From contig NZ_VCRO01000001.1 in assembly GCF_006007885.1 (NCBI RefSeq), positions 558,001 to 622,000 on the forward strand: a stretch of DNA of 64,000 bases, read 5' to 3'. The translations under genes were made by a program, and so were the position numbers. Shown piece after piece: positions 9,274 to 19,851 of this stretch. The stretch's first letter is position 1. The number at the start of each line of letters is the position of its first letter. The notes below the pieces were generated by a model. The model saw only the letters and a program-made list of their open reading frames with translations. It did not search any database and was not told the DNA's origin. Source of the stretch: Alteribacter natronophilus (GTDB lineage Bacteria > Bacillota > Bacilli > Bacillales > Salisediminibacteriaceae).

Positions 9274-9852
9274 ATGAATGTACCCAATCAGATTACAATA
9301 TCCCGGATTTTTTTAATCCCTTTGTTTATGATCTTCCTTCTCGTACCTTTTAACTGGGGAGAGATTGGACTTTTCGGCGCTGACATTCCTGCAGCGCATT
9401 TTACTGCTGCACTTATTTTTATTGTGGCTGCTTCCACTGACTGGCTCGATGGGTATTATGCAAGAAAATACAACCTGGTTACAAATATGGGGAAGTTCCT
9501 CGATCCCCTTGCAGATAAACTGCTTATTACCGCAGCATTTGTAGCCCTCGTGGAACTGGGAATGTTTCCTGCATGGGCAGCGGTACTTATTCTCAGCCGG
9601 GAATTTGCAGTAACCGGCCTGCGCCTCGTTGCTTCAGCCGGCGGGGATGTGATTGCAGCAAGCAATTGGGGAAAATGGAAAACAGTCAGCCAGATCGTAG
9701 CGGCATCGGCGATTATGTTACATAATACGATTTTTACGCTTCTGTCGATTCCGTTTGATACAATCATGATCTATGTGGCTGTTATTCTGACTCTTTTTTC
9801 CGGATGGGATTATTTCGTTAAAAATAAACACGTTCTTTCCGGCTCTGAGTGA
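9274..9852 (+). CDS. pgsA: CDP-diacylglycerol--glycerol-3-phosphate 3-phosphatidyltransferase
   Basis: This 192-residue integral membrane enzyme makes phosphatidylglycerophosphate from CDP-diacylglycerol and glycerol-3-phosphate, the committed step to phosphatidylglycerol and cardiolipin. The full CDP-alcohol phosphotransferase signature is present: D59-G60-x2-A63-R64-x8-G73-x3-D77-x3-D81. Hydrophobic segments around 8-28, 40-57, 85-105 and 150-180 fit the usual multi-span topology. AAGGAGG precedes the ATG. cinA follows after 21 bases, as in B. subtilis. Confidence 0.96.
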   Translation: MNVPNQITISRIFLIPLFMIFLLVPFNWGEIGLFGADIPAAHFTAALIFIVAASTDWLDGYYARKYNLVTNMGKFLDPLADKLLITAAFVALVELGMFPAWAAVLILSREFAVTGLRLVASAGGDVIAASNWGKWKTVSQIVAASAIMLHNTIFTLLSIPFDTIMIYVAVILTLFSGWDYFVKNKHVLSGSE

Positions 9853-9873
9853 CGGAATATCTGGAGGCACAGT

Positions 9874-11121
9874 ATGAAGGCAGAAATTATCGCAGTAGGC
9901 TCCGAGCTTCTGCTCGGCCAGATTTCAAATACGAATGCACGGTTTCTTTCCGGGAAAATGACTGAAGTGGGCGTGGATGTTCACTTTCATACAGCAGTCG
10001 GAGACAACCGGAGCAGGCTTACAGCAGCCCTTTCAGCTGCAGAAAAACGCTCAGATCTGATCATACTGACAGGTGGTCTCGGTCCAACCAGGGATGATCT
10101 TACGAAAGAAACAGTTGCAGAGTTTACCGGAACAAACCTGGTTATGGATTCCGAGTCACTGTCCCGTATTGAGTCTTATTTTCGGAAACGGGATCTCCCG
10201 ATGACAGAAAATAATAGAAAACAGGCAGCCGTGATCGAAGGGGCAGACGTTTTTATAAACTATAACGGACTGGCCTGCGGTATGGCAGTAAAAGGTGAAA
10301 CAGTGATTGTACTCCTGCCCGGACCCCCGGGGGAGCTTGAGCCGATGGTTCAGCGGGACCTGCTCCCCTGGCTTGCCCGGATGACAGGTACGGGCGAGGC
10401 CATTACGTCTCGGGTACTCCGCTTTTTCGGGATTGGGGAAGCGCAGCTTGCCGGGGAAATTGATGATATTATAGCGAATCAGAGCAACCCTACAGTGGCT
10501 CCTCTTGCATCCGACGGTGAGGTTACCATCAGACTTACGTCCAAGGGGATGCCGGATCAGAACGTACAGGCCCTGGATCGGATGGAAAAGACAATCCTTT
10601 CCCGTGCCGGCACCTGGTTCTACGGATATGATACAAATACACTCGCGAAGGTTACAGCTGACGCGCTCGGTAAATCAGGCTCCACCATTGCATGTGCAGA
10701 GAGTCTGACGGGAGGGATGTTCGGATCCATGCTTACAGGAGAAAGCGGGGCATCATCCTTTTATACCGGCGGCGTAATCTGTTATGATGCTAACGTAAAG
10801 CAGAACGTCCTGAATGTAAAAGAGGACACGATCAGGACGTACGGAACCGTGAGCAGGGAGTGTGCAGCAGAACTCGCCGAAAACGTACGTACGTTAATGA
10901 AAAGCACGATTGGCATCAGCTTTACCGGTGTGGCAGGGCCTGATTCCCTGGAAGGGAAAGAACCGGGTCTGGTCTTTATTGCAATAGCAGACAGCAGAGG
11001 AACAGCAGTGAAGAGGCTGTCGCTTGCAGGGAGCCGTTCTGCCGTACGTGAACGGGCAGCCAAATTCGGCTGTTATTTTTTACTGAAACAGCTCAATGAA
11101 GAGGAATCAACGAAAGAGTAA
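9874..11121 (+). CDS. cinA: CinA family competence/damage-inducible protein (nucleotide amidohydrolase)
   Basis: This 415-residue protein has an N-terminal MoCF-like domain (TGGLGPTRDDLT about residues 67-78) and a C-terminal CinA domain (ACAESLTGGMFGSML about 272-286). The C-terminal domain family deamidates nicotinamide mononucleotide; the N-terminal domain has ADP-ribose pyrophosphatase activity in characterised relatives. In Bacillus cinA lies immediately before recA and can be part of the competence regulon. Here a helicase gene and a small membrane-protein gene separate it from recA. It has a good GGAGGC site and ATG start. Confidence 0.94.
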   Translation: MKAEIIAVGSELLLGQISNTNARFLSGKMTEVGVDVHFHTAVGDNRSRLTAALSAAEKRSDLIILTGGLGPTRDDLTKETVAEFTGTNLVMDSESLSRIESYFRKRDLPMTENNRKQAAVIEGADVFINYNGLACGMAVKGETVIVLLPGPPGELEPMVQRDLLPWLARMTGTGEAITSRVLRFFGIGEAQLAGEIDDIIANQSNPTVAPLASDGEVTIRLTSKGMPDQNVQALDRMEKTILSRAGTWFYGYDTNTLAKVTADALGKSGSTIACAESLTGGMFGSMLTGESGASSFYTGGVICYDANVKQNVLNVKEDTIRTYGTVSRECAAELAENVRTLMKSTIGISFTGVAGPDSLEGKEPGLVFIAIADSRGTAVKRLSLAGSRSAVRERAAKFGCYFLLKQLNEEESTKE

Positions 11122-11139
11122 AAGGTGGATGAATAGTTT

Positions 11140-12726
11140 ATGAAATTTGAAGACTTTCAAATATCGGAACCGATTAGACGTGCGATCACAGACATGGGAT
11201 TTGAAGCCCCGTCCCCAATTCAGGAAAAAGTCATTCCGGTTATTCTGGATGGCAGTGATGTCATCGGACAGGCCCAGACAGGGACCGGGAAAACAGCAGC
11301 ATTCGGCATACCGCTCATCGAAAAAATAACATCTGATAATCACGTACAGGCCATTATACTGACGCCAACCCGGGAACTGGCGATCCAGGTAGCCGGAGAG
11401 CTGCAGAAACTCTCCCGCCATAAAAATGTCCGTACCCTTCCGATTTACGGCGGCCAGTCCATTGGTCAGCAGATTAAATCATTAAAACGGGGCGTTCACA
11501 TTGTGGTAGGTACGCCGGGACGCGTCCTGGATCATCTTAACCGGAGAACTCTCCAGCTGGGAAAAATTCACACTTTTATCCTTGATGAGGCCGATGAAAT
11601 GCTTGATATGGGCTTTATTGAAGATATTGAAAAGGTACTGAAAATGGCAAACCGGGATAAACAGATGATGCTTTTCTCGGCCACAATGCCGCCGCCGATC
11701 CGCAAGCTTTCAAATAAATACATGAACAGGCCCGAACAGATAACGATCAGCAAGGGAGAAATGACCGCTCCTTCCATTTCACAGGTTTACTATAAAGTGC
11801 TCGAGAAAAATAAGCTTGAATCCCTGTGCCGTGTCATTGACAGCGAGCACATCGATCTGGGTATTGTGTTCTGCCGCACGAAAAAGGGTGTTGCCGAACT
11901 TACGGAAGCCCTTCAGGCCAGAGGATACATGGCAGACGGCCTCCACGGTGATCTGACTCAGTCCCAGCGCGACATGGTTATGAAAAAATTCCGGGATTCA
12001 ACTATTGAATTTTTAATTGCAACCGATGTTGCTGCACGCGGCCTTGATGTGGAAAATGTCTCCCACGTTATTAACTACGATATCCCACAGGATCCGGAAA
12101 GCTATGTTCACCGGATCGGCAGAACAGGGCGTGCAGGCAGGGAAGGGCTTGCAATTACACTTGTGACACCAAGGGAAATGAAGCACCTTCGCTCCATTGA
12201 AGTTGAAATTAAAATGCAGATCCCATCACAGAACCTCCCATCTATTGAGGAAGTGGTGGAAAAGCAGCAGGAAACGTGGAAAAAACAGATCGTCGACCTT
12301 ATGGAACTTCACGATGAAACGGATCTTTACGAAACGATCGTCACGGATCTGTTAAAAGACTATCCCCCGGAAAAGGTAGTCACTTCACTTCTGAAACTTG
12401 CTTTCTACGGTCATGATAATCTTTCTGATGATGCGGCATATGATTTCGGTGATACCGGTGCCCAGAAAGGCATGACCCGCTTCTTCATTAATGTAGGAAG
12501 AAACGTTGAGCTTACACCGAAGAAACTGGTGGAGGAAGTGGCGGACCTGGCCGGCATACCCGGCCGTACGATCGGCAAGATCGATATCTTTGAAAACTTT
12601 ACGTTTATTGAGGTTCCCGAGGAAGCTGCCCCGTTTGTATATGAGGCGATTAAATATTCCCGCCTGAACGGCGCAAGAGTCAACCTTGAACCCGCTAAAC
12701 CGCGTCCGAAACGGCGCCAGAGATAA
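11140..12726 (+). CDS. DEAD-box ATP-dependent RNA helicase with DbpA-type C-terminal RNA-binding domain
   Basis: This 528-residue protein has all core helicase motifs: Q motif (GFEAPSPIQ), AQTGTGKT (about 45-52), PTRELA, TPGR, DEAD, SAT, and HRIGRTGRAGR near 330. The tail continues past the helicase core with a degenerate helical region and ends in a DbpA/CsdA-type RRM-like domain (about 445-515: RFFINVGRNVELTPKKL) plus a short basic tail, RPKRRQR. This is the DeaD/CsdA layout, associated with cold-adapted RNA unwinding and ribosome assembly. It lies between cinA and recA, where B. subtilis has no helicase, with an 18-base gap from cinA. Confidence 0.93.
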   Translation: MKFEDFQISEPIRRAITDMGFEAPSPIQEKVIPVILDGSDVIGQAQTGTGKTAAFGIPLIEKITSDNHVQAIILTPTRELAIQVAGELQKLSRHKNVRTLPIYGGQSIGQQIKSLKRGVHIVVGTPGRVLDHLNRRTLQLGKIHTFILDEADEMLDMGFIEDIEKVLKMANRDKQMMLFSATMPPPIRKLSNKYMNRPEQITISKGEMTAPSISQVYYKVLEKNKLESLCRVIDSEHIDLGIVFCRTKKGVAELTEALQARGYMADGLHGDLTQSQRDMVMKKFRDSTIEFLIATDVAARGLDVENVSHVINYDIPQDPESYVHRIGRTGRAGREGLAITLVTPREMKHLRSIEVEIKMQIPSQNLPSIEEVVEKQQETWKKQIVDLMELHDETDLYETIVTDLLKDYPPEKVVTSLLKLAFYGHDNLSDDAAYDFGDTGAQKGMTRFFINVGRNVELTPKKLVEEVADLAGIPGRTIGKIDIFENFTFIEVPEEAAPFVYEAIKYSRLNGARVNLEPAKPRPKRRQR

Positions 12727-12749
12727 GGCCATACTCTGTTTTTCGGCAG

Positions 12750-12790
12750 GCAGGGTTTTCCGTCCATCAAAACGGAAAATCCTGCTTTTT
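12750..12790 (+). terminator. Rho-independent terminator after the DEAD-box helicase
   Basis: GCAGGGTTTTCCG pairs with CGGAAAATCCTGC and is followed by TTTTT. Confidence 0.88.
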
Positions 12791-12800
12791 ATATTTCCGG

Positions 12801-12829
12801 TTAAACTTTTTCCTGTCTTTCCGTATAGT
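12801..12829 (+). promoter_or_regulatory. Candidate SigA promoter of the 12.86 kb membrane protein gene
   Basis: TTAAAC (12801-12806) and TATAGT (12824-12829) are separated by 17 bases, just after the preceding terminator and 31 bases before the start codon. Confidence 0.4.
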
Positions 12830-12860
12830 ACAGTAACAGGTGCAGACGGGGGGACGAAAA

Positions 12861-13193
12861 ATGAACAGGTGGTTTGCCGGTACCGCAGCAGCAGTTCTGC
12901 TTGCAGCCATGGTTTTTCTCTACTGGCACGTGAAGGGAACACCGTGGATGCACGCAGCCGCAGCCGGGCATGCAAAATCTTTTATTGCCCAGCAGTACGG
13001 GGAAGAGGAAGAGACTCTCTCAGTCAGGGAGACCAAATACTCCCTGGAGGCGGAACGTTTTGCTGTCACTGTGACAGGTCCGGGCGGAGAAAAATATGAA
13101 GCGGCTGTAAGAATGGAAAATCGTCATGAGACAGCACTTATTCTCGACGTAACGGGACAGTTCGATCCTCTGGGACTCAGTTACTGCCATTAA
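12861..13193 (+). CDS. Small single-span membrane or secreted protein, unrecognised
   Basis: This 110-residue protein has an N-terminal hydrophobic helix (about residues 5-22) after two positive residues and a predicted extracellular mixed alpha/beta domain of about 85 residues. I do not recognise the family. I chose the ATG at 12861, which follows GGGGGG-ACG; an in-frame start at 12840 has no site. It has its own candidate promoter and lies between two well-defined transcription boundaries immediately before recA. The C-terminal LSYCH includes the only cysteine. Confidence 0.65.
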   Translation: MNRWFAGTAAAVLLAAMVFLYWHVKGTPWMHAAAAGHAKSFIAQQYGEEEETLSVRETKYSLEAERFAVTVTGPGGEKYEAAVRMENRHETALILDVTGQFDPLGLSYCH

Positions 13194-13234
13194 ACAGGGC
13201 ATTTAATGGAGACAGAACAATCCTGGAAAAAATA

Positions 13235-13248
13235 CGAACGAATGTTTG
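13235..13248 (+). promoter_or_regulatory. LexA (SOS) box upstream of recA
   Basis: CGAACGAATGTTTG matches the Gram-positive LexA consensus CGAAC-N4-GTTCG with one T for C. It lies ten bases upstream of the recA -35 element. Confidence 0.85.
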
Positions 13249-13257
13249 CCAAAATGG

Positions 13258-13286
13258 TTGGCAAACGTCTCAAAACAAGGTAGAAT
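13258..13286 (+). promoter_or_regulatory. SigA promoter of recA
   Basis: TTGGCA (13258-13263), a 17-base spacer and TAGAAT (13281-13286) form the promoter. A LexA box lies immediately upstream, and the recA start is 79 bases downstream of the -10. Confidence 0.75.
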
Positions 13287-13364
13287 AGGGTTATGCAATT
13301 GAAACGATAAACGCTTGCCCACTGTACAGATAGAAACGGGGCCGCGTAAAAGGAGAGATATAAT

Positions 13365-14423
13365 ATGTCAGACCGCAAACAGGCACTGGATATGGCCTTG
13401 CGTCAGATTGAGAAACAATTCGGTAAAGGATCTGTTATGAAACTGGGGGAACAGGCTGAACAGCGCGTCTCCACCGTATCAAGCGGTACACTCGCCCTTG
13501 ATATTGCACTCGGTGTCGGCGGCTACCCGAAAGGCCGTGTTATCGAGGTTTACGGCCCGGAATCCTCCGGTAAAACGACTGTGGCGCTTCACGCCATTGC
13601 TGAAATACAGCGTCAGGGTGGACAGGCTGCCTTTATCGATGCCGAGCATGCCCTCGATCCGATTTATGCCCAGAAACTTGGTGTCAACATAGATGAACTT
13701 CTTCTTTCCCAGCCGGATACAGGAGAGCAGGCGCTTGAAATTGCCGAGGCGCTTGTGCGAAGCGGAGCTATTGATATGATCGTGGTGGACTCTGTTGCTG
13801 CCCTTGTACCGAAAGCCGAAATCGAGGGAGAGATGGGGGACAGCCACGTTGGTCTTCAGGCCCGGCTCATGTCCCAGGCACTTCGTAAACTTTCAGGTGC
13901 CGTAAACAAGTCCAAGACGATTGCCGTATTCATCAACCAGATCCGTGAGAAAGTCGGTGTTATGTTCGGTAATCCGGAAACGACTCCCGGAGGCCGGGCC
14001 CTTAAGTTCTATTCCTCTGTCCGTCTTGAAGTGCGCCGTGCAGAAGCACTGAAGCAGGGGAATGATATGGTTGGTAACAAAACAAAGATCAAAATCGTGA
14101 AGAACAAAGTTGCTCCGCCGTTCAGAACAGCGGAAGTGGACATTATGTACGGTGAAGGGATCTCAAGAGAAGGCTCAATTCTGGACATCGGTTCGGATCT
14201 CGACATTGTGCAGAAGAGCGGTGCCTGGTACTCCTTTAATGAGGAGCGTCTTGGTCAGGGAAGAGAGAACGCGAAACAGTTCCTGAAGGAAAATGATGAA
14301 GTGACCCGGCAGATTGAAACCCGGATCCGTGAATACCACGGCCTTCTCGAGCCGCAGGAAGTTCCGCCGGGAGAAGCCGATTTCGAAGGTGAAAAAGAAG
14401 ACCTGCCACTGGACCTTAAATAA
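13365..14423 (+). CDS. recA: Recombinase RecA
   Basis: This 352-residue protein forms filaments on single-stranded DNA, drives strand exchange and promotes LexA self-cleavage. Walker A GPESSGKT is at residues 64-71; the Walker B stretch [12 protein letters not shown] and the DNA-binding loop segment [13 protein letters not shown] are intact, and the C-terminal tail is acidic as usual. AAAGGAGAG precedes the ATG. Expression is expected to be SOS-inducible because a LexA box lies directly before the promoter. A terminator follows, so it is monocistronic. Confidence 0.98.
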   Translation: MSDRKQALDMALRQIEKQFGKGSVMKLGEQAEQRVSTVSSGTLALDIALGVGGYPKGRVIEVYGPESSGKTTVALHAIAEIQRQGGQAAFIDAEHALDPIYAQKLGVNIDELLLSQPDTGEQALEIAEALVRSGAIDMIVVDSVAALVPKAEIEGEMGDSHVGLQARLMSQALRKLSGAVNKSKTIAVFINQIREKVGVMFGNPETTPGGRALKFYSSVRLEVRRAEALKQGNDMVGNKTKIKIVKNKVAPPFRTAEVDIMYGEGISREGSILDIGSDLDIVQKSGAWYSFNEERLGQGRENAKQFLKENDEVTRQIETRIREYHGLLEPQEVPPGEADFEGEKEDLPLDLK

Positions 14424-14523
14424 AGTACGGCTGTAAGCTGCCTGGAGCCGGTCCGCACCGTTGCGGACGGCGGGTGCAGCAGGCGGAATTATAACATCAG
14501 CCGAAAATCAGTCACATGATTAC

Positions 14524-14561
14524 AAGCCTGCAGGGAACCGGATTTTCCTGCAGGCTTTTTA
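14524..14561 (+). terminator. Rho-independent terminator after recA
   Basis: AAGCCTGCAGGGAA pairs with TTTTCCTGCAGGCTT and is followed by T residues. It lies about 100 bases after the recA stop. Confidence 0.85.
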
Positions 14562-14619
14562 TCTTCTGATAACACCCGTCACTGCAGGCTGATTTTCACT
14601 TATCCAACTCTACCAAAGC

Positions 14620-14648
14620 TTGACAATGTGGTAACTGGGACATACAAT
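14620..14648 (+). promoter_or_regulatory. SigA promoter of rny
   Basis: Consensus TTGACA (14620-14625), a 17-base spacer and TACAAT (14643-14648) form the promoter. It leaves a leader of about 130 bases before the rny start. The rest of the 14424-14783 gap holds only the recA terminator. Confidence 0.8.
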
Positions 14649-14783
14649 TAAAAAGAATACCGTAATACCTCATACTCAATTTTGTTTGACCTGTGCTGGA
14701 TGTGCGCTAATACCGAACCATTGAAACAATGACACGAAACAAAAAAACGAACAACATGAATAGCATGAGGAGGTGAATCAGTC

Positions 14784-16348
<1,565 letters not shown>

Positions 16349-16352
<4 letters not shown>

Positions 16353-16378
16353 AGTGGCATTTTGCCACTTTATTTTTA
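16349..16378 (+). terminator. Rho-independent terminator overlapping the rny stop codon
   Basis: ATAAAGTGGCA pairs with TGCCACTTTAT and is followed by TTTTT; the rny TAA is part of the stem. Confidence 0.85.
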
Positions 16379-16599
16379 TGTACAGGAAAAATGGCCATAC
16401 TTTTAGGGTACATACACAAAAGAAATCATATTAGCCGGAGGGGAATTTTGCTGCGGGCGGATGCTTTTTGCGGATTCCCGCTGCAGACTCCCGGGAAAGC
16501 GGACGTCAGGAGTCAGAACACAGTTCTTTTATCAGGACTGTCTTCGGTAACACCAGGACTCCCATCCGGCAAAAAGCATAATAGTAAGGAGTTTTATAT

Positions 16600-17394
16600 A
16601 TGAAAGTACTGTTTATTGGTGATGTTGTCGGATCACCCGGCAGAAAAATGCTCAAAGAATACCTGAAACGGCTGAAAGGCAAGTACCGGCCGGACGTAAC
16701 AATTGTAAACGGTGAGAACGCTGCATCCGGCAAGGGTATTACTGAAAAAGTATTTCATGAAATAAAAGAAGCAGGAGCCGATATTATTACCCTCGGCAAC
16801 CATACGTGGGATAAAAGAGAGATCTTTGATTTTATTGAAGACAAACCCGAAATGATCCGTCCGGGAAATTTCCCGCCGGACAACCCGGGTACCGGTATTG
16901 CCTATCATAAATCCGGCAGTCAGACAATCGCTGTCATCAGCCTTCAGGGACGAACGTTCATGCCTCCGATCGACTGTCCGTTCAGGAAAGCAGACGAGAT
17001 GGTGGAGGAAGCGAAAGGGAAATCCGATTTTATCTTCGTGGATTTTCATGCTGAAGCTACGAGTGAAAAACAGGCAATGGGCTGGTATCTTGACGGCAAA
17101 GTGTCGGCTGTAGTGGGGACCCACACACATGTGCAGACTGCCGATGCAAGAATTCTTCCGGAGGGAACCGGTTTTATTACCGATGTGGGAATGACAGGAC
17201 CTTACGACGGTATCCTCGGAGTGGAAAAAGAAGCGGTACTTCACAGGTTTTTGACAAATCTTCCAACCAGGTTTGAAGTTACAAAAGGCAGGGAACAGTT
17301 AAACGGAGTCTACGTGACGCTGAATAGGCAAAGCGGCCGGGCGGATTCAATCAGATCCATTATGATTAACGACGATCAGCCATTCTTCGATTAA
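16600..17394 (+). CDS. ymdB: YmdB family metallophosphoesterase (cyclic-nucleotide phosphodiesterase)
   Basis: This 264-residue calcineurin-like phosphoesterase begins MKVLFIGDVVG. It also has NGENAA (about 39-44), LGNHTWD (about 66-72), VDFHAE (about 147-152) and VGTHTHVQTAD (about 173-183) as metal ligands. YmdB is needed for biofilm and motility switching in B. subtilis and hydrolyses 2',3'-cyclic nucleotides. It lies downstream of rny as in B. subtilis. The preceding 220 bases hold a GC-rich sequence with GCTGCGGGCGGATGC and CGCTGCAGACTCCCGGG blocks that resembles a worn repeat. Confidence 0.95.
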   Translation: MKVLFIGDVVGSPGRKMLKEYLKRLKGKYRPDVTIVNGENAASGKGITEKVFHEIKEAGADIITLGNHTWDKREIFDFIEDKPEMIRPGNFPPDNPGTGIAYHKSGSQTIAVISLQGRTFMPPIDCPFRKADEMVEEAKGKSDFIFVDFHAEATSEKQAMGWYLDGKVSAVVGTHTHVQTADARILPEGTGFITDVGMTGPYDGILGVEKEAVLHRFLTNLPTRFEVTKGREQLNGVYVTLNRQSGRADSIRSIMINDDQPFFD

Positions 17395-17416
17395 CCCGAA
17401 CCTGGCAATACTTCCG

Positions 17417-17445
17417 ACAGGAATATAATTGTAGGTTTCGAATAT
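17417..17445 (+). promoter_or_regulatory. Candidate SigH promoter of spoVS
   Basis: ACAGGAATA (17417-17425), an 11-base spacer and TTCGAATAT (17437-17445) match the SigH pattern RnAGGAwWW-N11-12-RnnGAATww except for the first purine of the -10. B. subtilis spoVS is known to be SigH-dependent. The distance to the start codon (about 140 bases) is long but plausible. Confidence 0.5.
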
Positions 17446-17585
17446 ATACAAAATGAGGTAAATCACTTAAAAACCCTCTTAAGGGTGCGAAGACCCGCCG
17501 GCTGGTCCGTGTGTTTTCACGGCTGATTGGCCGTTAAGTTACCTGCTCCATTCGATCCTATTTATCATCCTAAGGAGGTCCTAAA

Positions 17586-17846
17586 TTGGAAGTATTAAAA
17601 GTTTCAGCAAAATCCAACCCAAACTCTGTAGCCGGTGCCCTTGCGGGAGTTATTCGCGAACGCGGTGCCGCTGAAATCCAGGCAATCGGTGCAGGTGCAT
17701 TAAATCAGTCAGTCAAAGCGATTGCCATTGCCAGAGGATTTGTAGCTCCCAGTGGAATTGACCTGATCTGCATCCCTGCTTTCACAGACATTCAGATTGA
17801 CGGAGACGAACGGACAGCTATTAAACTTATTATTGAGCCGAGATAA
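17586..17846 (+). CDS. spoVS: Stage V sporulation protein S
   Basis: This 86-residue Alba-like nucleic-acid-binding protein is nearly invariant among endospore formers. The sequence opens MEVLKVSAKSNPNSVAGALA and ends IKLIIEPR as usual. It is needed for spore coat assembly and for progression past the dehydrated stage; it may act as a regulator. It starts at TTG 17586 after TAAGGAGGTCC. It is monocistronic, with a candidate SigH promoter upstream and a terminator seven bases beyond the stop. Confidence 0.97.
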   Translation: MEVLKVSAKSNPNSVAGALAGVIRERGAAEIQAIGAGALNQSVKAIAIARGFVAPSGIDLICIPAFTDIQIDGDERTAIKLIIEPR

Positions 17847-17852
17847 CAAAGG

Positions 17853-17882
17853 ACTGCCTGCTTTGAGCCAGGCAGTTTTTTC
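17853..17882 (+). terminator. Rho-independent terminator after spoVS
   Basis: ACTGCCTG pairs with CAGGCAGT across CTTTGAGC and is followed by a run of T residues. Confidence 0.8.
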
Positions 17883-18108
17883 GTGCGGTTGCACAAATTA
17901 CATAATACAGGGACAGGAACACCGTTTATAATCTTAGATTCTACTTCTGGTACAAGCAAAATATGTTACAATATAAGAGATTTAGAGCGCGTACCACAAT
18001 TTTACAGTCCGCGGGTTTTCCCGGGTGCCAGTGCGTCAGCCGGGCTCCCGATGTGATGTTTACTACTTACAGGCCGAATACAGGCCGTCAATAAAGGGGT
18101 GCAGGAAG

Positions 18109-19851
18109 ATGATTACACATTTGTCCTGGAAAGTTGGCGGACAGCAGGGGGAAGGTATCGAAAGTACCGGGGAGATTTTTTCCTCTGCCCTGAACCGTCT
18201 TGGTTATTATCTTTATGGCTACCGCCATTTTTCCTCGCGGATCAAGGGTGGACACACGAACAACAAAATCCGTGTAAGCACGAATCCGCTCAATGCCATA
18301 TCGGATGATCTGGATATACTTGTTGCGTTTGACCAGGAGACGATCGACGTTAACGCGCCGGAGCTCATCTCAGGAGGCGTAATTCTGGCAGACAGCAAAT
18401 GCAAACCGTCAAAGCCCGAACATTCCGATGCCCACCTGTTTTCCATTCCGTTCACCGAAATTGCAAACAGTCTCGGCACTTCCCTGATGAAAAACATGGT
18501 GGCTATCGGAGCTTCCAGTGCCCTCCTCGGTCTGAAGCCGGAGAATTTCGAGGGTGTCGTGAAACAGATCTTTGGCCGTAAAGGGGATGCGGTAGTCCAG
18601 AAAAACATGGATGCTGTCCGGGAAGGGGCTGCTTATTTTGAAAAGGAAGCAGCCGGCACCGGTATTTCCTTTAAGCTTGCACCTGTAGAGCCCGAAAAAC
18701 GGATGTTTATGATCGGTAATGATGCTATTGCGCTTGGGGCGCTTGCCGGCGGTGCGCGATTTATGCCTGCCTATCCGATCACACCGGCCTCCGAAATAAT
18801 GGAATACCTTATTAAGAAACTGCCCGATTACGGCGGGACAGTCATCCAGACTGAAGATGAGATTGCTGCATGTACGATGGCAATCGGAGCGAACTATGCC
18901 GGTGTGCGCTCTCTCACGGCCTCGGCGGGACCGGGACTGTCCCTCATGATGGAATCCATTGGCCTCTCCGGGATCACGGAAACACCGCTCGTTATTGTGG
19001 ATACCCAGCGGGGAGGCCCGAGCACGGGTCTTCCCACAAAGCAGGAACAGTCCGATCTGATGGCTATGATATATGGCAGTCACGGGGAAATCCCGAAAAT
19101 TGTAATGGCTCCTTCAACTGTGGAAGAAGCCTTTTACGATACGATCGAAGCATTTAATCTTGCAGAAGAATATCAGTGTCCGGTAATTGTACTTTCGGAT
19201 CTTGCACTGAGTCTCGGAAAGCAGACCGTTGAACCGCTGGACTATGACCGGATCGAGATTCGCCGGGGGAAGTTCGATCCCGGACGTGAGCTTCCGGAAC
19301 TTGAGAAAAATGAGTATTTCAAGCGGTACGCCGATCCCGGAGACGGCATCTCGGAAAGGGTCATACCCGGAATGAAGAATGCCATTCATCACGTTACCGG
19401 AGTCGAACACAACGAACAGGGAAAACCTTCCGAGAGTCCGGAAAACAGACGTTACCAGATGAATAAGCGTATGAAAAAACTGAAAACCGTTCACGAAACA
19501 TTCCCTGAACCTGTATATGCTGATACCCGTCATGAAAAAGCGGATCTGCTGATAATCGGATTTAATTCCACTAGGGGAACGATTCAGGAAGCCATTCCGC
19601 GTCTTGAAAAAGACGGTTTGAAGGTTAACCACGCCCATGTAAGGCTTATGCACCCGTTTCCGGCAGAGGAAGTGCGGAAACTGATGGCGCAGGCGGATAA
19701 AGTGGCTGTAGTGGAAAACAATGCCACCGGTCAGCTTGCCAGGCTCATCAGGATGGAAACAGGAGCAGGGAATCTGGAGACGGTACTCAAATACGACGGA
19801 AATCCGTTTTTACCTGGAGAACTTCACCACGCGTGCAAGGAGTTGTTTTAA
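18109..19851 (+). CDS. korA: 2-oxoacid:ferredoxin oxidoreductase, fused gamma-alpha subunit
   Basis: This 580-residue subunit carries the gamma domain first (about 1-185, SWKVGGQQGEGIES at the start), then the alpha pyrimidine-binding domain (YPITPASEIMEYL about 222-234) and the C-terminal domain. With KorB it oxidatively decarboxylates a 2-oxoacid, probably 2-oxoglutarate, to an acyl-CoA while reducing ferredoxin. I chose ATG 18109 behind AAAGGGGTGCAGG; an in-frame ATG at 18025 adds 28 unlikely residues. korB starts on the base after the korA stop. B. subtilis lacks this pair, but other Bacillaceae carry it. Confidence 0.93.
   Translation: MITHLSWKVGGQQGEGIESTGEIFSSALNRLGYYLYGYRHFSSRIKGGHTNNKIRVSTNPLNAISDDLDILVAFDQETIDVNAPELISGGVILADSKCKPSKPEHSDAHLFSIPFTEIANSLGTSLMKNMVAIGASSALLGLKPENFEGVVKQIFGRKGDAVVQKNMDAVREGAAYFEKEAAGTGISFKLAPVEPEKRMFMIGNDAIALGALAGGARFMPAYPITPASEIMEYLIKKLPDYGGTVIQTEDEIAACTMAIGANYAGVRSLTASAGPGLSLMMESIGLSGITETPLVIVDTQRGGPSTGLPTKQEQSDLMAMIYGSHGEIPKIVMAPSTVEEAFYDTIEAFNLAEEYQCPVIVLSDLALSLGKQTVEPLDYDRIEIRRGKFDPGRELPELEKNEYFKRYADPGDGISERVIPGMKNAIHHVTGVEHNEQGKPSESPENRRYQMNKRMKKLKTVHETFPEPVYADTRHEKADLLIIGFNSTRGTIQEAIPRLEKDGLKVNHAHVRLMHPFPAEEVRKLMAQADKVAVVENNATGQLARLIRMETGAGNLETVLKYDGNPFLPGELHHACKELF

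Noticed and set aside
18409-19083. 224-codon minus-strand frame inside korA
   Set aside because: It is a shadow frame of korA without start signal or known motif.
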